From NCBI RefSeq assembly GCF_013403565.1, contig NZ_CP058627.1:620001-684000 (forward strand): a stretch of DNA of 64,000 nucleotides. The letters are read 5' to 3'. This document shows positions 38,676-51,182 of this stretch, one piece after another. The first letter of the stretch is position 1, and each line of letters opens with the position of its first letter. The translations under genes and the position numbers were made by a program. The DNA comes from Chitinibacter bivalviorum (lineage in GTDB: Bacteria > Pseudomonadota > Gammaproteobacteria > Burkholderiales > Chitinibacteraceae). Below the pieces are notes generated by a model that did no database searches, was not told the DNA's origin, and saw nothing but the letters and a program-made list of their open reading frames with translations.

Positions 38676-39575
38676 TTACTGAGTGTGCTGTTGTCGACGT
38701 TGATAATCTGCGAACGCTTGCGCGAGCTTGGCTGATACTTGTGGCGGATCGCCTAATCCAAATTCCTGCTGCAATTTGGTTTTGTTGCTGTCCATATAGT
38801 TAATCACCTTGGCCAGATTGGCTTGCTGCTTGGCGAAGAAATTATTTTGCTCGGTGAGTAGTGTGGCACTGTGGGCAAAATGGCTGGCAAAGTCGCTGAC
38901 CGCTGCGGCTGCGGCGGCGGGTTGTTGCTGCCAGAGCGCGCTTAATTTTTGTGTATCAAGCTGCGCCATATTGGTGACAGGGTCAATCGTTAGCCCCAGC
39001 ACTGCCATACCCTGAATGCCTTGCTGCGCGCCGTGAAACGGGCTGGCGATGCTTTGGGCCAGTTCATAGCGGGCCACTTGCGCCGCTTGCGTGCTCGCCA
39101 GTATCTCGGGGTCTTGCAGGTCGGCGTCAAAATTGCGTCGCCATTGATTGTATTGATCGGCCAGATTTTGTAATTGCGTCTTCACGCTGGCAAAGTCTGC
39201 CGTCGCGTCGATTTTACTGAGTGATGTTGCCGCCTGTGCCAGCTCGTCCACACCGGTTTGCATATCGCTCAAGCGCGCCGACTGCGCGGGGTAAATCACG
39301 CCCAGCTGATTGATATACGACATCATTTGATAGGCGCTTTCGGGGTCGGGCAGCGCGAGATTACGGCCTATTGAGTTGATTGTGCTGGTCGCCGATATAC
39401 CGGTGGTGGTATTGCTTGCGGCAACTTGACCTGATTGCTGTGTAGCCAGATACCCACTGGCCAAGCTGGCAATGTCAAAGGCTTGCTGTGGTTTTGCTAG
39501 CGCGCTGACAGTTTGGGTTTTGAATAGCGCGATTTGCTGCGCCAGTTGCTTGAGATCGTGCGTATTGATACTCAT
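38676..39575 (-). CDS. Hypothetical protein, weakly FliD-like
   Basis: A 299-residue soluble protein with no signal peptide or membrane segment, rich in Ala, Gln and Ser and probably mostly helical. The middle (LSKIDATADFASVKTQLQNL, then QYNQWRRNFDAD) and the later VLGLTIDPVTNMAQLDTQKLSALWQQ recall the coiled-coil and closing segments of flagellar filament-cap (FliD) proteins. The similarity is loose and no flagellar genes lie nearby. It is 61 bases downstream of the parA-like gene and on the same strand, so the two may be co-transcribed. Function unknown. Confidence 0.6.
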   Translation of the reverse strand: MSINTHDLKQLAQQIALFKTQTVSALAKPQQAFDIASLASGYLATQQSGQVAASNTTTGISATSTINSIGRNLALPDPESAYQMMSYINQLGVIYPAQSARLSDMQTGVDELAQAATSLSKIDATADFASVKTQLQNLADQYNQWRRNFDADLQDPEILASTQAAQVARYELAQSIASPFHGAQQGIQGMAVLGLTIDPVTNMAQLDTQKLSALWQQQPAAAAAAVSDFASHFAHSATLLTEQNNFFAKQQANLAKVINYMDSNKTKLQQEFGLGDPPQVSAKLAQAFADYQRRQQHTQ

Positions 39576-39636
39576 CAGCTTGCTCCCGCTGGGTCGTCAT
39601 GTCATTAAAGCAAATTTTAGACCAGCTGGGCAGGCA

Positions 39637-40407
39637 TTATTCTTCGATGGCGATCAGGCCTTTTTCAATCAGTTCATCGAGCAAAAAGCTAAAGTCGGTA
39701 CCGGCTGAGCTATCGGGCGCGTAACTGAATACATCGAGGTTGTCGCCAACGGCGGCCATGATGTCGTCATTTTCATGAATGATGGTGTTGAGCAATTCGC
39801 GGGGAAAGTGCTTTTGCAGTTGAGCGTGGACTTTTTCGTGCGTTTCATGGCCGGCTTTGAAGCGATTGACCAAGTAGCGCCGCTCGCGGCGACGATCAAA
39901 TTTTTCCAGCCCAAATAAAGTGCGCTCCAACATGCACGCGCCATTGAGCGCCAGATATTCTGCAGCGACGGGTATCAGCACCAAGTCCGCAGCCAGCAAG
40001 GCTGAAAACGACAATACCCCTAACATTGGGCTGCAATCGATGATGATAGGCGTGCCACTACCGGCCAGCATTTCGGCTTCTAGTGCGAGCTTTAAGCGCC
40101 AGAGGTGATCGCGATGGCGTACCAATTGCGAATCGACCCGCGCTAATTCCAGATGCGAGGGAATAAAGTGAATGCCTGGGCCCGAGGTTTGAATCAGATC
40201 GGTGAGTGGCGCTGTACCTTGATAAAAGCGATACATCGTTTGGCTGGCTTTGGGGGTGAGCCCCCAGGTGGCGGTCAGGTGAGCTTGGGGATCAAGGTCA
40301 ATCACCAGTGGCGCAATGCCATTTTGTACCAGCGTGGCGGCCAGGTTGGCAGTGACCGTGGTTTTACCCACACCGCCTTTTTGGTTAAACACTGCAATTA
40401 CCGTCAT
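39637..40407 (-). CDS. ParA-family ATPase (orphan)
   Basis: Deviant Walker-type ATPase of 256 residues related to ParA/Soj/MinD. Walker A FNQKGGVGKTT lies at residues 7-17, the A' region is VIDLDPQAHLTATWGL, and IIIDCSPMLGVLSFSAL gives the Walker B aspartate. No parB or centromere-like repeats are adjacent, so chromosome partitioning is not indicated. Orphan ParA proteins position chemotaxis arrays, pili, flagella or other cargo. The ATG at 40407 is preferred over an upstream alternative at 40440. It is divergent from tex. Confidence 0.85.
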   Translation of the reverse strand: MTVIAVFNQKGGVGKTTVTANLAATLVQNGIAPLVIDLDPQAHLTATWGLTPKASQTMYRFYQGTAPLTDLIQTSGPGIHFIPSHLELARVDSQLVRHRDHLWRLKLALEAEMLAGSGTPIIIDCSPMLGVLSFSALLAADLVLIPVAAEYLALNGACMLERTLFGLEKFDRRRERRYLVNRFKAGHETHEKVHAQLQKHFPRELLNTIIHENDDIMAAVGDNLDVFSYAPDSSAGTDFSFLLDELIEKGLIAIEE

Positions 40408-40509
40408 CTGAACACCGTCTTTATTTCCTACTGCGGACAACGATTATGCCATGACGTGCTGGCGATGGTATGAGTACAATGCCCCACCGTTTTATTGTGA
40501 GTACAGTCC

Positions 40510-42795
40510 ATGACCAATATCAGCCTCCGCCTAGCCCAAGAGCTGCAATGCAAACCCGCGCAAGTCAACGCTGCCATTGCTTTGCTCGATGAAGGTGCGA
40601 CCGTACCGTTTATTGCCCGCTATCGTAAAGAGGTGACAGGCGGTCTGGATGATGGGCAATTGCGGCTGCTTAACGAACGCCTGCGCTACCTGCGAGAATT
40701 AGACGATCGACGTGCTGCGATTATTGCGGCGATTGACGAGCAAGGTCAGCTGACCGCTGCGCTGCGTGCTCAATTGGCTGGGGCCGATAATAAACAGGCG
40801 CTGGAAGACCTGTACTTGCCGTATAAACAAAAACGCCGTACCAAGGCGCAAATTGCACGTGAGGCGGGCTTAGCCGTGCTGGCTGAGTCATTGTTAAAAA
40901 ATCCTCAACAAGACCCAGAAAAACTCGCCGCGAATTTTGTCTGCGAAGGTTTTGCCGATACCAAGGCCGTGTTGGAAGGCGTGAAAGCCATCTTGCTCGA
41001 AAGCTGGGGCGAAGATGCGGCGCTGATTGGTCAGCTACGCAGCCATTTGCAAAGTAATGGTTTAGTCACCAGTAAAGTGGTGAAAGGGCAGGAAAACGCT
41101 GGGGCCAAATTTAGCGATTATTTTGATTTCAGCGAAAAATGGGCGGCGATGCCATCACATCGCGTGCTGGCTGTGTTGCGCGGCGCGAATGAAAAATTCT
41201 TAAGCATTGGCATTCAATTGCCCGAAGAAATCGAAAACGGTGCTCGCAGTAAAATCTGGAGCACGGCCGAAGAGAAGATAGCGCGGCACGTCGGAATTAG
41301 CGCCAATCACTCGGAAGGCTGGCTCGGCGATGCCGTCCGCGCTGCATGGCGAAGCAAATTGGGCGTGTCGCTGGAAAATGAATTACTGAGCAGCGCACGC
41401 GAGCGCGCTGAGCTCGATGCGATCAAAGTGTTCTCGCGCAACCTTAAAGATCTGCTATTGGCCGCTCCGGCTGGCCCACGTTGCACCTTGGGGCTTGATC
41501 CGGGCTTGCGTACGGGTGTGAAAGTGGCGGTGGTCGACGCGACGGGTAAATTGCTGGCCACTGATACGATCTACCCGCACGAACCGCGACGCGATTGGGA
41601 TAAGTCGCTGCATACGCTCAAAATGCTGTGCGATCAGCATGGCGTTGAGTTAATCGCGATTGGCAATGGCACGGCCAGCCGTGAAACCGAACAGCTCGCG
41701 ACCGAGCTGATTACGATGATTGAGAATAAAAAACCAACGAAAGTCGTCGTGTCTGAGGCGGGGGCTTCGGTGTATTCGGCGTCGGAATTGGCGGCCAAAG
41801 AGTTTCCCGAGCTGGATGTGTCGATTCGCGGCGCCGTGTCGATTGCACGTCGGCTACAAGACCCGCTGGCCGAGTTGGTCAAAATCGACCCTAAATCGAT
41901 CGGTGTCGGCCAATACCAGCACGATGTAAATCAGAATGAGCTGGCGCGTATGCTTGATGCAGTGGTGGAAGATTGCGTCAATGCCGTCGGCGTGGATGTC
42001 AATACCGCCTCAGCCGCATTGCTATCAAGGGTATCGGGCCTAAGCCCAGTATTAGCAATCAATGTAGTTGCATACCGTGATGAGTATGGCGCGTTCAAAA
42101 ACCGCAAAGCTTTGCTGAAAGTGCCGCGCTTGGGCGGTAAAACTTTCGAGCTGGCAGCGGGTTTTTTGCGGATTATGAATGGCGATAATCCACTCGACGC
42201 CTCAGCGGTACACCCTGAAGCATATCCGGTGGTAGAAAAGCTACTGCAAACATTAGGCAAAGATTTGCGCAGCACAATGGGTGATCGCGCGGCATTGCAA
42301 GCGGTGCAACCTGAAGTACTAGTCGATGCGCAATTTGGTTTGCCGACGGTAAAAGATATTTTGGCGGAATTGGAAAAGCCCGGTCGCGACCCGCGCCCTG
42401 AGTTTAAAACAGCGACTTTTGCCGCGGGCATCGAAAAAATCAACGATCTGCAAATCGGGATGGTATTAGAAGGCGTGGTGAGTAATGTCACTAATTTTGG
42501 CGCCTTTGTTGATGTTGGCGTGCATCAGGATGGCTTGGTGCATATTTCGATGTTGGCCAATACCTTCGTCAAAGACCCACATTCAGTGGTGAAAGCTGGG
42601 CAAGTGGTGAAGGTCAAAGTGCTTGAAGTCGATGTGCCGCGCAAGCGCATTGCGCTGACGATGCGTTTGAATGATGAAACACCCGTCAAAGCGGCCGCGC
42701 CTAAGCCGCAAGTAGCGCGGCATGCTACGCAACAAAAGCCGAGCGAGCCCAGTGCTATGGCAAATGCTTTTGCCGGCTTGAAGCTAAAGAAATAA
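40510..42795 (+). CDS. tex: Transcription accessory protein Tex (S1 RNA-binding)
   Basis: Cytosolic nucleic-acid-binding protein of 761 residues. It has an N-terminal helical HTH-like region, a YqgF/RuvC-like domain starting at [20 protein letters not shown] (about 330-470), helix-hairpin-helix motifs ([35 protein letters not shown]), and a C-terminal S1 domain ([21 protein letters not shown], about 655-725) followed by a basic tail. Tex proteins influence transcription and stress tolerance in Bordetella, Pseudomonas and pneumococcus. It is monocistronic, with a palindromic element after its stop. Confidence 0.94.
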   Translation: MTNISLRLAQELQCKPAQVNAAIALLDEGATVPFIARYRKEVTGGLDDGQLRLLNERLRYLRELDDRRAAIIAAIDEQGQLTAALRAQLAGADNKQALEDLYLPYKQKRRTKAQIAREAGLAVLAESLLKNPQQDPEKLAANFVCEGFADTKAVLEGVKAILLESWGEDAALIGQLRSHLQSNGLVTSKVVKGQENAGAKFSDYFDFSEKWAAMPSHRVLAVLRGANEKFLSIGIQLPEEIENGARSKIWSTAEEKIARHVGISANHSEGWLGDAVRAAWRSKLGVSLENELLSSARERAELDAIKVFSRNLKDLLLAAPAGPRCTLGLDPGLRTGVKVAVVDATGKLLATDTIYPHEPRRDWDKSLHTLKMLCDQHGVELIAIGNGTASRETEQLATELITMIENKKPTKVVVSEAGASVYSASELAAKEFPELDVSIRGAVSIARRLQDPLAELVKIDPKSIGVGQYQHDVNQNELARMLDAVVEDCVNAVGVDVNTASAALLSRVSGLSPVLAINVVAYRDEYGAFKNRKALLKVPRLGGKTFELAAGFLRIMNGDNPLDASAVHPEAYPVVEKLLQTLGKDLRSTMGDRAALQAVQPEVLVDAQFGLPTVKDILAELEKPGRDPRPEFKTATFAAGIEKINDLQIGMVLEGVVSNVTNFGAFVDVGVHQDGLVHISMLANTFVKDPHSVVKAGQVVKVKVLEVDVPRKRIALTMRLNDETPVKAAAPKPQVARHATQQKPSEPSAMANAFAGLKLKK

Positions 42796-42812
42796 AAAGA
42801 AATAAAGAAACC

Positions 42813-42868
42813 AAGGGGTATTGCCATGAAGTTCAATATTTAAATTGATTTGATGGCAATACACCCTT
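42813..42868. repeat. Intergenic palindromic element, GGGTAT...ATACCC type (copy 4)
   Basis: Left arm AAGGGGTATTGCCAT (42813-42827) and right arm ATGGCAATACACCCTT (42853-42868) pair over 15 bases with one bulged base, around an AT-rich loop of 25 bases. It begins 17 bases after the tex stop codon, between tex and the convergent GDPD gene, so it may also help end both transcripts. Confidence 0.72.
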
Positions 42869-42885
42869 GATGTATGAGGTCGGGG

Positions 42886-43545
42886 TTAGACGCTTAACCC
42901 CAAGTGCTGGGGGTGATCCGAAATTACGCCGTCGATTCCCCACGTAATCAGCTGTTGATGTTCGGCGTGGTTGCTAGCGCCATAGATCCAAATTTTGAAT
43001 CCCAGTTGGGTGCATTGCTCGATCAATTCGGGATGGCAAATTTCATAATCCAAAACCAGATGATTCAATTGCCTTGCATCTTGGCGCAGGCGCTCTAGAA
43101 ACGCCAATGAATGGGGCGTGTGCGCCAAAAGTAATGCGCAATCGTAGGCTGATTGTTGCGACGCAGCGAGTGCGAGTGGATGATGGAATGAACTAATCAG
43201 CGCATTAGCTAACTGCGGTAAAGCCTGCAATACGCGCATTGCTTCGGCGAGACAATCACGCGATTTGAGTTCGATATTCCAATACGCATCTGGAAAGGCG
43301 AGAAGTGCTTCGGCCAGCGTCGGCACTTCATAACCTTGAATTTGGCTAAGCGCCTCCCGGCTCAGTTGTTGTACTGCAACACCATTTTTGGCAACACGAT
43401 CATGAAAAAGGATCGCCGTATGATTCAGATCGATACGGACATCGGTTTCAAAACCATGAAAACCAATTGTTTTAGCCGCAGCAAAAGCGGCAATCGTATT
43501 TTCTGGATGCTGATGGTGGAGCCCACGGTGCGCAATCAGGTGCAT
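42886..43545 (-). CDS. Glycerophosphodiester phosphodiesterase
   Basis: GDPD-family TIM-barrel enzyme, 219 residues, hydrolysing glycerophosphodiesters from phospholipid turnover to glycerol-3-phosphate and an alcohol. Signatures are the N-terminal LIAHRGLHHQHPENTIAAF with the catalytic H and metal-binding E, GFETDVRIDLNHTAILFHDR, and the C-terminal WGIDGVISDHP. No signal peptide is seen, so a cytosolic UgpQ-like role fits. The ATG at 43545 is chosen; a GTG at 43560 would add five residues. It is divergent from the patatin gene. Confidence 0.9.
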   Translation of the reverse strand: MHLIAHRGLHHQHPENTIAAFAAAKTIGFHGFETDVRIDLNHTAILFHDRVAKNGVAVQQLSREALSQIQGYEVPTLAEALLAFPDAYWNIELKSRDCLAEAMRVLQALPQLANALISSFHHPLALAASQQSAYDCALLLAHTPHSLAFLERLRQDARQLNHLVLDYEICHPELIEQCTQLGFKIWIYGASNHAEHQQLITWGIDGVISDHPQHLGLSV

Positions 43546-43610
43546 AGTTTTCGGGTACACTTCGGTTGATGGTTGCTATATCAAATACACACTCATTTTA
43601 GAGACAAAAC

Positions 43611-45806
43611 ATGCGCTCTCGGTACCCATTTTTACGCACTGCAATAATCTCACTGCTGGCATTTTCACTGGGGCTCACTCACGCTGAAGAAGTGAAGCCT
43701 CGGCCGCGCGTTGGTTTGGTCCTCGGTGGTGGTGGCGCTCGCGGTTTTGCGCATATTGGCGTGCTGAAGGTGCTCGAAGAAAACAATATTCCTGTCGATT
43801 GCGTCGTGGGGACAAGTATTGGTTCACTTGTTGGTGCGGCATATGCTTCAGGCCGCACCACTGCCGATATGGCTGCGCGGATTAAAGCGGCCAATTGGGA
43901 TGATTTGCTATCGTCTTCATTGCCCCGGCAGGTTAATTCAATTCGTCGTAAAAGTGACGATCAATTAGCCTTGATGAAACTGGAATTAGGCCTGAGTGAT
44001 AATTTTGCGATCAAATTTCCTGATGCCGCGATTAGCACGCAGAAAATCGAATTTTTCTTACGTGACTTGACGTATGCCGGTACGGTGAAAGATTTTGATC
44101 AGTTGGCATTACCTTATCGTGCGGTATCGACCGATCTGGTAAATGGCGAAATGGTCGTGTTCAAGGATGGTGATTTGGTCACCGCGATGCGTTCAAGTAT
44201 GGCCGTGCCTGGACTTTTTCCCGCAGTCATTCAAGGTGATCATATTCTCGTTGATGGCGGCTTGGTGCGAAATGTACCGGTTGATGTGGCCCGAGAAACT
44301 TGTGCGGATGTTGTCATCGCTATCGATGTGGGATCGCCTCCGCTCAAAAAAGATCAGATCAGTAATATTTTTGCCGTAGCTGATCAATATACCCGGCTGA
44401 TGATGATTCAAAACGTCAAGCCGCAATTGGAGAGTCTAACAGAAAAAGACGTTTTAATTACGCCTAAACTAGGTGATCTCTCGTCGGCTGATTTCAAAAA
44501 ATCGGAAGAATTTATCCAATTGGGGCAAGAAGCGGCTTTGGCCATCCTGCCCAAACTACAACGATATGCCGTGACACCTGAACAATTTGCACAATGGAGC
44601 AAATCGAGAACCGAAAAACATTTAGTCAATTTGCCGATTGCCACTGAAGCGATTGTGGGCGTTAAGCGGGTCAATCCAGAAGTCATTGAAAGTGTCCTAG
44701 ATGTTTCAACGGGCAAACCGCTTGATTTACCGCAATTTCATCAAAAACTCGAAAAAGTATATGCAGGGGGCGATTTTAGCCAACTTGATTATGAATTGAT
44801 TCGCAATGATCACTCATCTGATTTAATCGTGCGACCCATTGAGAAATCATGGGGGCCTAATTATCTAAATTTAGGTCTCAGTTTTGGTACAGATTTTGAA
44901 GGCTCTACGCCTTGGAATATTAGTGCTCTGTATCGCCGTACCTGGATAAATAGCTTAGGTGCGGAATGGAAAACTAATTTGACGATTGGTTCTTCACAAG
45001 AATTTAAAACAGAATTTTATCAACCACTACGATTAGATGGTTTGCTCTTTATTGCGCCTTATCTTTCTTATAATGAAGAGCCGCTTTCGCTTTGGTTTGA
45101 CAAGACGCAGTATGCAACATTCAAATATGCGACATCTTCCTTGGGAGTCGATCTTGGTTCTACAGTAAGCAAATTTGGTGAATTGCGAGTTGGTGTTAGC
45201 GCTAATAAATATAAAATGACTCAAGATGTTGGGCCTCCGGTGCTCAGTACAGGCAATGCGACTGATTATGGTGTTAATGCGGCTTTGCTGTTTGATCAGC
45301 TAGATAATTATTTCTTTCCGAAAGAAGGGCAATATCTCAAATTAGATGCCTATGCCTCGATTGCAAATGACAAGCAGATTAACGAGTATGGGCGTATATC
45401 GGGTGAGTTTAAAGCTGCAGTGCCAACAAGTTCGGGGACGTCGCTGTTTACCGTGCGTGGCCAAGTTTATACCGGCGATATTCCATTTTATGCAGATGTT
45501 AAATGGCTCGGTGGGTTTTTGAATTTATCTAGTTTTAAATATCAGGAATTACTGACGGATAAATATTTGTATGCGTCCGCACAATATTATCAGACCATGG
45601 CGTGGCTCTCGAGTGGTTATTGGGGTGTTGCACTTGAAGCAGGGAAGGTATTTGATAAGTTAAATACGGCTCAATATCAAGATATTAATTTGTCTGCGAC
45701 TGCTTATATTGCCTACGATAGTTATCTCGGTCCTATTTATCTGGGGGCATCGTACGGTAATAATGAAACGTGGAGTGCGTATTTTATGTTGGGGAAACAG
45801 TTTTAA
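43611..45806 (+). CDS. Patatin-like phospholipase with C-terminal outer-membrane beta-barrel (PlpD/type Vd-like)
   Basis: A 731-residue exported protein. A signal peptide (residues 1-25, ending LTHA) precedes a patatin domain with oxyanion loop GGGGARG (39-45), nucleophile S69 in GTSIGS, and the catalytic aspartate in DGG (215-217). A POTRA-like segment (about 350-400) and a Bam/Tam-type beta-barrel (about 410-731) follow, ending in the outer-membrane insertion phenylalanine of GKQF. This is the architecture of Pseudomonas PlpD, whose lipase domain is surface-exposed or released. It is 40 bases ahead of apbC but probably unrelated in function. Confidence 0.9.
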   Translation: MRSRYPFLRTAIISLLAFSLGLTHAEEVKPRPRVGLVLGGGGARGFAHIGVLKVLEENNIPVDCVVGTSIGSLVGAAYASGRTTADMAARIKAANWDDLLSSSLPRQVNSIRRKSDDQLALMKLELGLSDNFAIKFPDAAISTQKIEFFLRDLTYAGTVKDFDQLALPYRAVSTDLVNGEMVVFKDGDLVTAMRSSMAVPGLFPAVIQGDHILVDGGLVRNVPVDVARETCADVVIAIDVGSPPLKKDQISNIFAVADQYTRLMMIQNVKPQLESLTEKDVLITPKLGDLSSADFKKSEEFIQLGQEAALAILPKLQRYAVTPEQFAQWSKSRTEKHLVNLPIATEAIVGVKRVNPEVIESVLDVSTGKPLDLPQFHQKLEKVYAGGDFSQLDYELIRNDHSSDLIVRPIEKSWGPNYLNLGLSFGTDFEGSTPWNISALYRRTWINSLGAEWKTNLTIGSSQEFKTEFYQPLRLDGLLFIAPYLSYNEEPLSLWFDKTQYATFKYATSSLGVDLGSTVSKFGELRVGVSANKYKMTQDVGPPVLSTGNATDYGVNAALLFDQLDNYFFPKEGQYLKLDAYASIANDKQINEYGRISGEFKAAVPTSSGTSLFTVRGQVYTGDIPFYADVKWLGGFLNLSSFKYQELLTDKYLYASAQYYQTMAWLSSGYWGVALEAGKVFDKLNTAQYQDINLSATAYIAYDSYLGPIYLGASYGNNETWSAYFMLGKQF

Positions 45807-45846
45807 TTAATTCTATTAATTGATAGATTGTATTGAGTTATTGTTG

Positions 45847-47004
45847 ATGAAGCTATTTGGTAAACTGTTTGGCGTAGAGTCCAAACAAGAAAAATTAGGA
45901 AATGATGCCGTGGTTGATCTCTTGCTGGATGAAGTAAAAAATGTTTTGGCTGCTTTGATTGATCCCGATACTGGAAAAGATTATTTGACTAGTAAAAACG
46001 TCAAAAACCTCGTCAATTCAGACGGTGCAATTAGCCTTGATTTGATTTTAGGTTATCCGGCCCAAAGCCAGTTTGCTGCGCGTGAGGCGCAGATTGTTGC
46101 CGCATTGTCGCAAATATCTGGTGTGAAATCAGTGGCGGTGAAGGTGAGTAGCGTCATTACTGCGCACGCAGTGGCGCGAGGCATTCCTTTGCAAAAAGGA
46201 GTCAAAAATATTATTGCTGTCGCTTCAGGCAAAGGTGGCGTGGGTAAATCTACGACTTCGGTTAATTTGGCGCTGGCTTTGGCTGCGGAAGGCGCAAAAG
46301 TGGGTTTGCTCGATGCTGATATTTACGGCCCAAGCCAGCCCACGATGATGGGCGTGGCCGATCTTCATCCAGAATCCATCGACAATAAATACATCAAACC
46401 GATTGAAAAGTACGGTGTGATGAATATGTCGATTGGTTTTTTGATCGACCCAGAGCAACCGATGGTGTGGCGCGGCCCGATGGTCACGCAGGCTTTGACC
46501 CAATTACTCAATGACACTTTATGGGGTGAATTGGATTACTTGGTGATCGATCTGCCACCTGGCACGGGTGATATTCAACTGACCTTGTCGCAAAAAGTGC
46601 CTGTGACGGGGGCGGTTATTGTAACAACGCCACAGGATATTGCGCTGCTCGATGCACGCAAAGGTCTGAAAATGTTTGAGAAGGTCGGCGTGCCCATTTT
46701 GGGGATTGTTGAAAATATGAGCATGCATGTGTGCAGTAATTGCGGCCATATCGAGCCGATCTTTGGTGAGGGCGGCGGTGCCAAGATGAGTGCCGACTAT
46801 GGTACTGAATTAATTGGTAAATTACCCTTGGACTTGTCCATTCGTTTGAATACGGATGCTGGCAAACCCAGTGTGGTGGCCGAGCCTGATGGCGAAATTG
46901 CGGCGATTTATAAAGCCATCGCGCGTAAGGTTGCCGTTAAAGTGGCTGCCAAATCACAGGATTTTTCCAGCAAATTTCCAAAAATTGTGATCCAAAATAC
47001 TTGA
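45847..47004 (+). CDS. apbC: Iron-sulfur cluster carrier protein (Mrp/NBP35 family)
   Basis: P-loop ATPase that carries [4Fe-4S] clusters to apoproteins. It has 385 residues. An N-terminal MIP18/DUF59-like domain (about 10-105) is followed by the deviant Walker A SGKGGVGKSTTSVNLALALA, LLDADIYGPSQPTMMG and VIDLPPGTGD. The cluster-binding CxxC is in MHVCSNCGHIEPIFGEGGG. The ATG at 45847 (MKLFGKLFG) is preferred over an in-frame ATG at 45820. Mature-length relatives are 360-390 residues. Confidence 0.93.
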   Translation: MKLFGKLFGVESKQEKLGNDAVVDLLLDEVKNVLAALIDPDTGKDYLTSKNVKNLVNSDGAISLDLILGYPAQSQFAAREAQIVAALSQISGVKSVAVKVSSVITAHAVARGIPLQKGVKNIIAVASGKGGVGKSTTSVNLALALAAEGAKVGLLDADIYGPSQPTMMGVADLHPESIDNKYIKPIEKYGVMNMSIGFLIDPEQPMVWRGPMVTQALTQLLNDTLWGELDYLVIDLPPGTGDIQLTLSQKVPVTGAVIVTTPQDIALLDARKGLKMFEKVGVPILGIVENMSMHVCSNCGHIEPIFGEGGGAKMSADYGTELIGKLPLDLSIRLNTDAGKPSVVAEPDGEIAAIYKAIARKVAVKVAAKSQDFSSKFPKIVIQNT

Positions 47005-47139
47005 TTTCATTGTGTGTAATATTCAAGAAAAGCACTGTATGCTCCAAGTCTGGTATGCTTGGAGCGAGCGCCTTGCTGTGAAATGGCAAGGAAGAATAAG
47101 ACATACTCAATCATGAGTTTAGTAGAGACATAGATTACG

Positions 47140-48468
47140 ATGACCGAGTTTCAATTAGGTTCGTTGATCGCTGCCGGCGTTTTTGTTGGTGCAGTAAGCG
47201 TTTATAACTGGTGGCAGGAATACCGTTATAAAAAGCAGGCCAATAAGGCCTTTGCCCGTAATCAGGACGATGTACTGATTAATGCGCCAAAAAACATGGT
47301 TCGCAAAGGCGATGCGCAGCGTTTGGAACCGGTATTTGATGCCCCTAAAGTGGATGTGACCGCGGGCCCGGCAACGCTGGAAGACGCAGTAAGTGCATCA
47401 ACGCCTGAATATGATGTGCCCGAGTTTGCGCCACCCGCAGCGCCAGCGGTGCGCTATGACGAAGACATGCCAGATGATATTCCTGATCTGCCGCCTTCAT
47501 ACCGCATGGCGTATGCATCTAAACCGCAAGAATCACCTCAATCTACAGCCTATACCCCAACAGCAGTGCGTGAGGTAGAAGAAGCTCCGCGCTTTGTTGC
47601 TAGTGAGCCAAAAATGTCAGCGGCCACTGTGGATGCTGCGATCAGTAAGCCCGTATTTGAAGCTGAAGATGATAATTTACTCGTTTCTAGCCTGATCGAT
47701 CCTGCGCTCGATTTTATTGCGGAAGTTCATGCGGGGCAGGCCATTGCTGCCGCTGAAGTGCCACCATTTCCGGCGACTAAGCGTATTCAAGTGATTGGCT
47801 TGAATCAGCTTGATCAGTGGGAGGCGGTCAATTCGACCAGTCGCAATCGTTATCTTGAGTTGCGAGTTGGGATGCAAATGGCCGATCGTCAAGGGCCGAT
47901 TACTCAAGAATCGCTCAACGCCTTTTGCATGGCTGTGCAGCAGTTTGCCGATGATCATGAGGCCTTGGTGACTTTCCCGCAGCGCTCTAGCAAATTAAGT
48001 GCTGCGCGTGAGCTGGATGATTTCTGTGCATCGGTGGATGTATTGATCGGTTTGAATATCCCCGCTGGTGTTCGCCCGATCCCGATGGAAAAAGTGCGCC
48101 TGCATGCGGAAAACGCCGGCATGGTGCGCGCCAACGATGGTACTTTCCAATACCGTAGTGATTCAGGCAAAACACTGTTTGTGCTGGCCAATCAGGATCA
48201 AACGCCTTTGATGGCGACATCGAAAGGGCTGACCTTATTGTTTGATGTGCCGCGCGTGGCAGGTGGCATTGCCGTGTTTGATTATTTGACCGAATTTGCC
48301 CAAAGTCTGTCGCAAGCCTTGGCGCTTGATTTGGTCGATGACAATGGCAAAGCGCTTAATGCGCAAAGCTTGGCCAATATCCGTCGGCAACTGGCTGATT
48401 TGTATGCCAGCATGGATGATCGTGGTATCGCGCCTGGCTCCGTGGCGGCATTGCGTTTGTTTGCCTAA
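47140..48468 (+). CDS. zipA: Cell division protein ZipA
   Basis: Inner-membrane protein that tethers FtsZ to the membrane at the division site. It has 442 residues. An N-terminal membrane helix (about 6-23, LGSLIAAGVFVGAVSVYNWW) faces out, followed by a basic patch (YRYKKQANK), a long acidic and proline-rich linker (about 50-200), and the C-terminal FtsZ-binding domain (about 215-442; IGLNQLDQWEAVN, LTLLFDVPRVAGGIAVFDYL). It is longer than E. coli ZipA (328 aa), mainly through the linker. Its neighbour is ligA, as in many proteobacteria. Confidence 0.9.
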   Translation: MTEFQLGSLIAAGVFVGAVSVYNWWQEYRYKKQANKAFARNQDDVLINAPKNMVRKGDAQRLEPVFDAPKVDVTAGPATLEDAVSASTPEYDVPEFAPPAAPAVRYDEDMPDDIPDLPPSYRMAYASKPQESPQSTAYTPTAVREVEEAPRFVASEPKMSAATVDAAISKPVFEAEDDNLLVSSLIDPALDFIAEVHAGQAIAAAEVPPFPATKRIQVIGLNQLDQWEAVNSTSRNRYLELRVGMQMADRQGPITQESLNAFCMAVQQFADDHEALVTFPQRSSKLSAARELDDFCASVDVLIGLNIPAGVRPIPMEKVRLHAENAGMVRANDGTFQYRSDSGKTLFVLANQDQTPLMATSKGLTLLFDVPRVAGGIAVFDYLTEFAQSLSQALALDLVDDNGKALNAQSLANIRRQLADLYASMDDRGIAPGSVAALRLFA

Positions 48469-48491
48469 TCAAGCTCGCAGGCCGTTGATAG

Positions 48492-48512
48492 CGCCGCTTC
48501 TTTGAAGCGGCG
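48492..48512 (+). terminator. Hairpin between zipA and ligA (weak terminator)
   Basis: Nine-pair stem CGCCGCTTC / GAAGCGGCG with a TTT loop. Only a short T-run (TTTGTATTT) follows, so read-through into ligA is likely. Confidence 0.55.
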
Positions 48513-48544
48513 TTTGTATTTGAAACTTTGAAAAGTGTATTTGA

Positions 48545-50980
<2,436 letters not shown>

Positions 50981-51182
50981 GTTTTTAGGTGGGTATATGG
51001 TTGTGGTTCAATAAATTAGTGGTCGGTGCTTTTATACCTGCAAGGAGTATTTGTTGGGTGTCAACCTCAGCGCTGATAGCGCCGCACTATTTGTGAAAAT
51101 CGCCACTTGTTTAATAAATTAAACACAAAATTTAATATTTCTGCCATTGACTTGCGTGTTCATTTCATTGAACATGCAAGTT

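Noticed and set aside
47042..47065. Hairpin GCTCCAAG...CTTGGAGC between apbC and zipA as a terminator
   Set aside because: An eight-pair stem exists but no T-run follows on the plus strand; its role is unclear.
50991..51040. Palindromic element after ligA
   Set aside because: Only GGTATA/TATACC (six pairs) match and inner pairing is poor; not listed as a feature, mentioned only as a weak member of the family.
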